From Symsagittifera roscoffensis (Eukaryota; Xenacoelomorpha; Acoela; Convolutidae), in contig NC_087063.1 of NCBI RefSeq assembly GCF_963678635.1, forward strand, positions 9,644,386-9,708,385: a stretch of DNA of 64,000 bases. Direction: 5' to 3'. The position numbers were made by a program, and so were the translations under genes. How positions within the stretch are numbered: the stretch's first letter is position 1; the number at the start of each line of letters is the position of its first letter. Below the pieces are notes generated by a model. It did no database searches. It was not told the DNA's origin and was given only the letters and a program-made list of their open reading frames with translations. Of the stretch, positions 63,350 to 64,000 are shown piece after piece.

Positions 63350-63992
63350 TATTAATTGAAAAGTTCTCGCGGTAGATGAAAAATAAACCTTCCGAATCAA
63401 TCATAAATCTAATATATTTTGCTGATATTTTCGGGGTTAAAAAAGCTTAAAATGCGCATCATATAACAATTCTAATGGCGGAGAAAGGAAAAAACGTTAT
63501 AAGTTTGAATGATTTGAAAATTTTAAAAACATTTGTTAGCAGTTTTCACAGGAACGAATGTCAACAAAAAGCATAAAATATAGGCAACTCAGTTACAACT
63601 TCGAAGACAAAATGGGCAACCAAAAATTATATTGAATTTTGGTGAAAAACATACGATCAGGAAATTAGGGTTATAATGATGGATTATAATCAATTATAAT
63701 AGATTAAAATGTGTGGTAATTGATTATAAATTGACATCAAAAAGAGAGATTATCATCAATTATTAATCGATTAAAATCACTTTTTTCTCAACTTTAGTAA
63801 GACTGGTACTAAAATCATAACATAATCGATTATTAACTCTAGGGGACTGGAAAAAGAGCCGATACGATACTTCAAGATGCTTTGTTGTAGTTAATCAGAT
63901 TGTTCTGATTTTGGAACATGATTTGTATTTCCAGATTTATGATTGATTCGGAAGGTTTATTTCTCACCTACTGCGGGAACTTTTCAATTAAT
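63350..63992. mobile_element. MITE-like element with 61-bp terminal inverted repeats
   Basis: Left end 63,350-63,410 (TATTAATTGAAAAGTTCTCG through AACCTTCCGAATCAATCAT) is the reverse complement of 63,932-63,992 with about four mismatches. The interior of some 520 bases has no coding frame and holds more GATTATAATCAATTATAAT palindromes. The size, lack of coding and long terminal repeats fit a non-autonomous DNA transposon. Only eight bases of right flank lie in the window, so the target duplication cannot be judged. Confidence 0.72.
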
Positions 63993-64000
63993 ATGAAAAA

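Overview
The window looks like nuclear DNA of an invertebrate animal. It is very AT-rich, gene-poor and built mostly of repeats and decayed transposons, with splice-site-like signals, animal-type mobile elements (Polinton/Maverick, a FLYWCH-MULE transposon, a tRNA-derived SINE, a MITE-like element) and long microsatellites. A cnidarian such as Hydra is a reasonable guess, but nothing here proves it. The standard genetic code fits everything that could be read.

Layout. 1-2.7 kb holds a few short minus-strand candidate exons and two G-runs. 3.4-20.3 kb is a large complex of diverged tandem repeats: units carrying a recurring CGAGCACGGTCGAAACATACC-like phrase, a ~296-bp tandem repeat, and a ~5.3-kb tandem segmental duplication. 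Each large copy contains a block that looks like a spliced-leader RNA gene (weakly supported). 20.3-31.2 kb is AT-rich and mostly empty, with weak candidate exons, minisatellites and an inverted-repeat structure. 31.2-31.9 kb is a satellite-like array.

The centrepiece is a structurally complete Polinton/Maverick at 31,921-53,160 (about 21.2 kb). It has diverged terminal inverted repeats, starts with AG and ends with CT, and is flanked by a perfect 6-bp target duplication TTGAGC; it sits inside the satellite. On the minus strand it carries a protein-primed family B DNA polymerase gene with N-terminal zinc fingers. A 60-bp repeat with TGACGTCA (CRE-like) sites separates this from rightward genes: unknown small proteins, a PC4-like small protein in two copies, a conserved Polinton-associated protein, integrase, a small basic virion-type protein, a double-jelly-roll capsid protein and an adenain-like cysteine protease. 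Nearly every gene is broken by frameshifts, stops or loss of catalytic residues. Two internal segments have been tandemly amplified: a 2.08-kb block of small genes (x2, plus older partial copies) and a 1.3-1.4-kb capsid-C-terminus/protease block (x4, the first lacking the protease). I recognised no packaging ATPase.

53.2-64 kb holds more satellite, a 200-base assembly gap, CA- and TA-rich microsatellites, a second Polinton end (54,690-55,722), a FLYWCH-MULE transposase pseudogene, a tRNA-derived SINE, a ~16-bp minisatellite, a third degenerate Polinton polymerase (57.85-61.26 kb) running back into the same satellite family, a 0.4-kb tandem duplication and a ~640-bp element with 61-bp terminal inverted repeats at the right edge. 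No intact host gene is visible.
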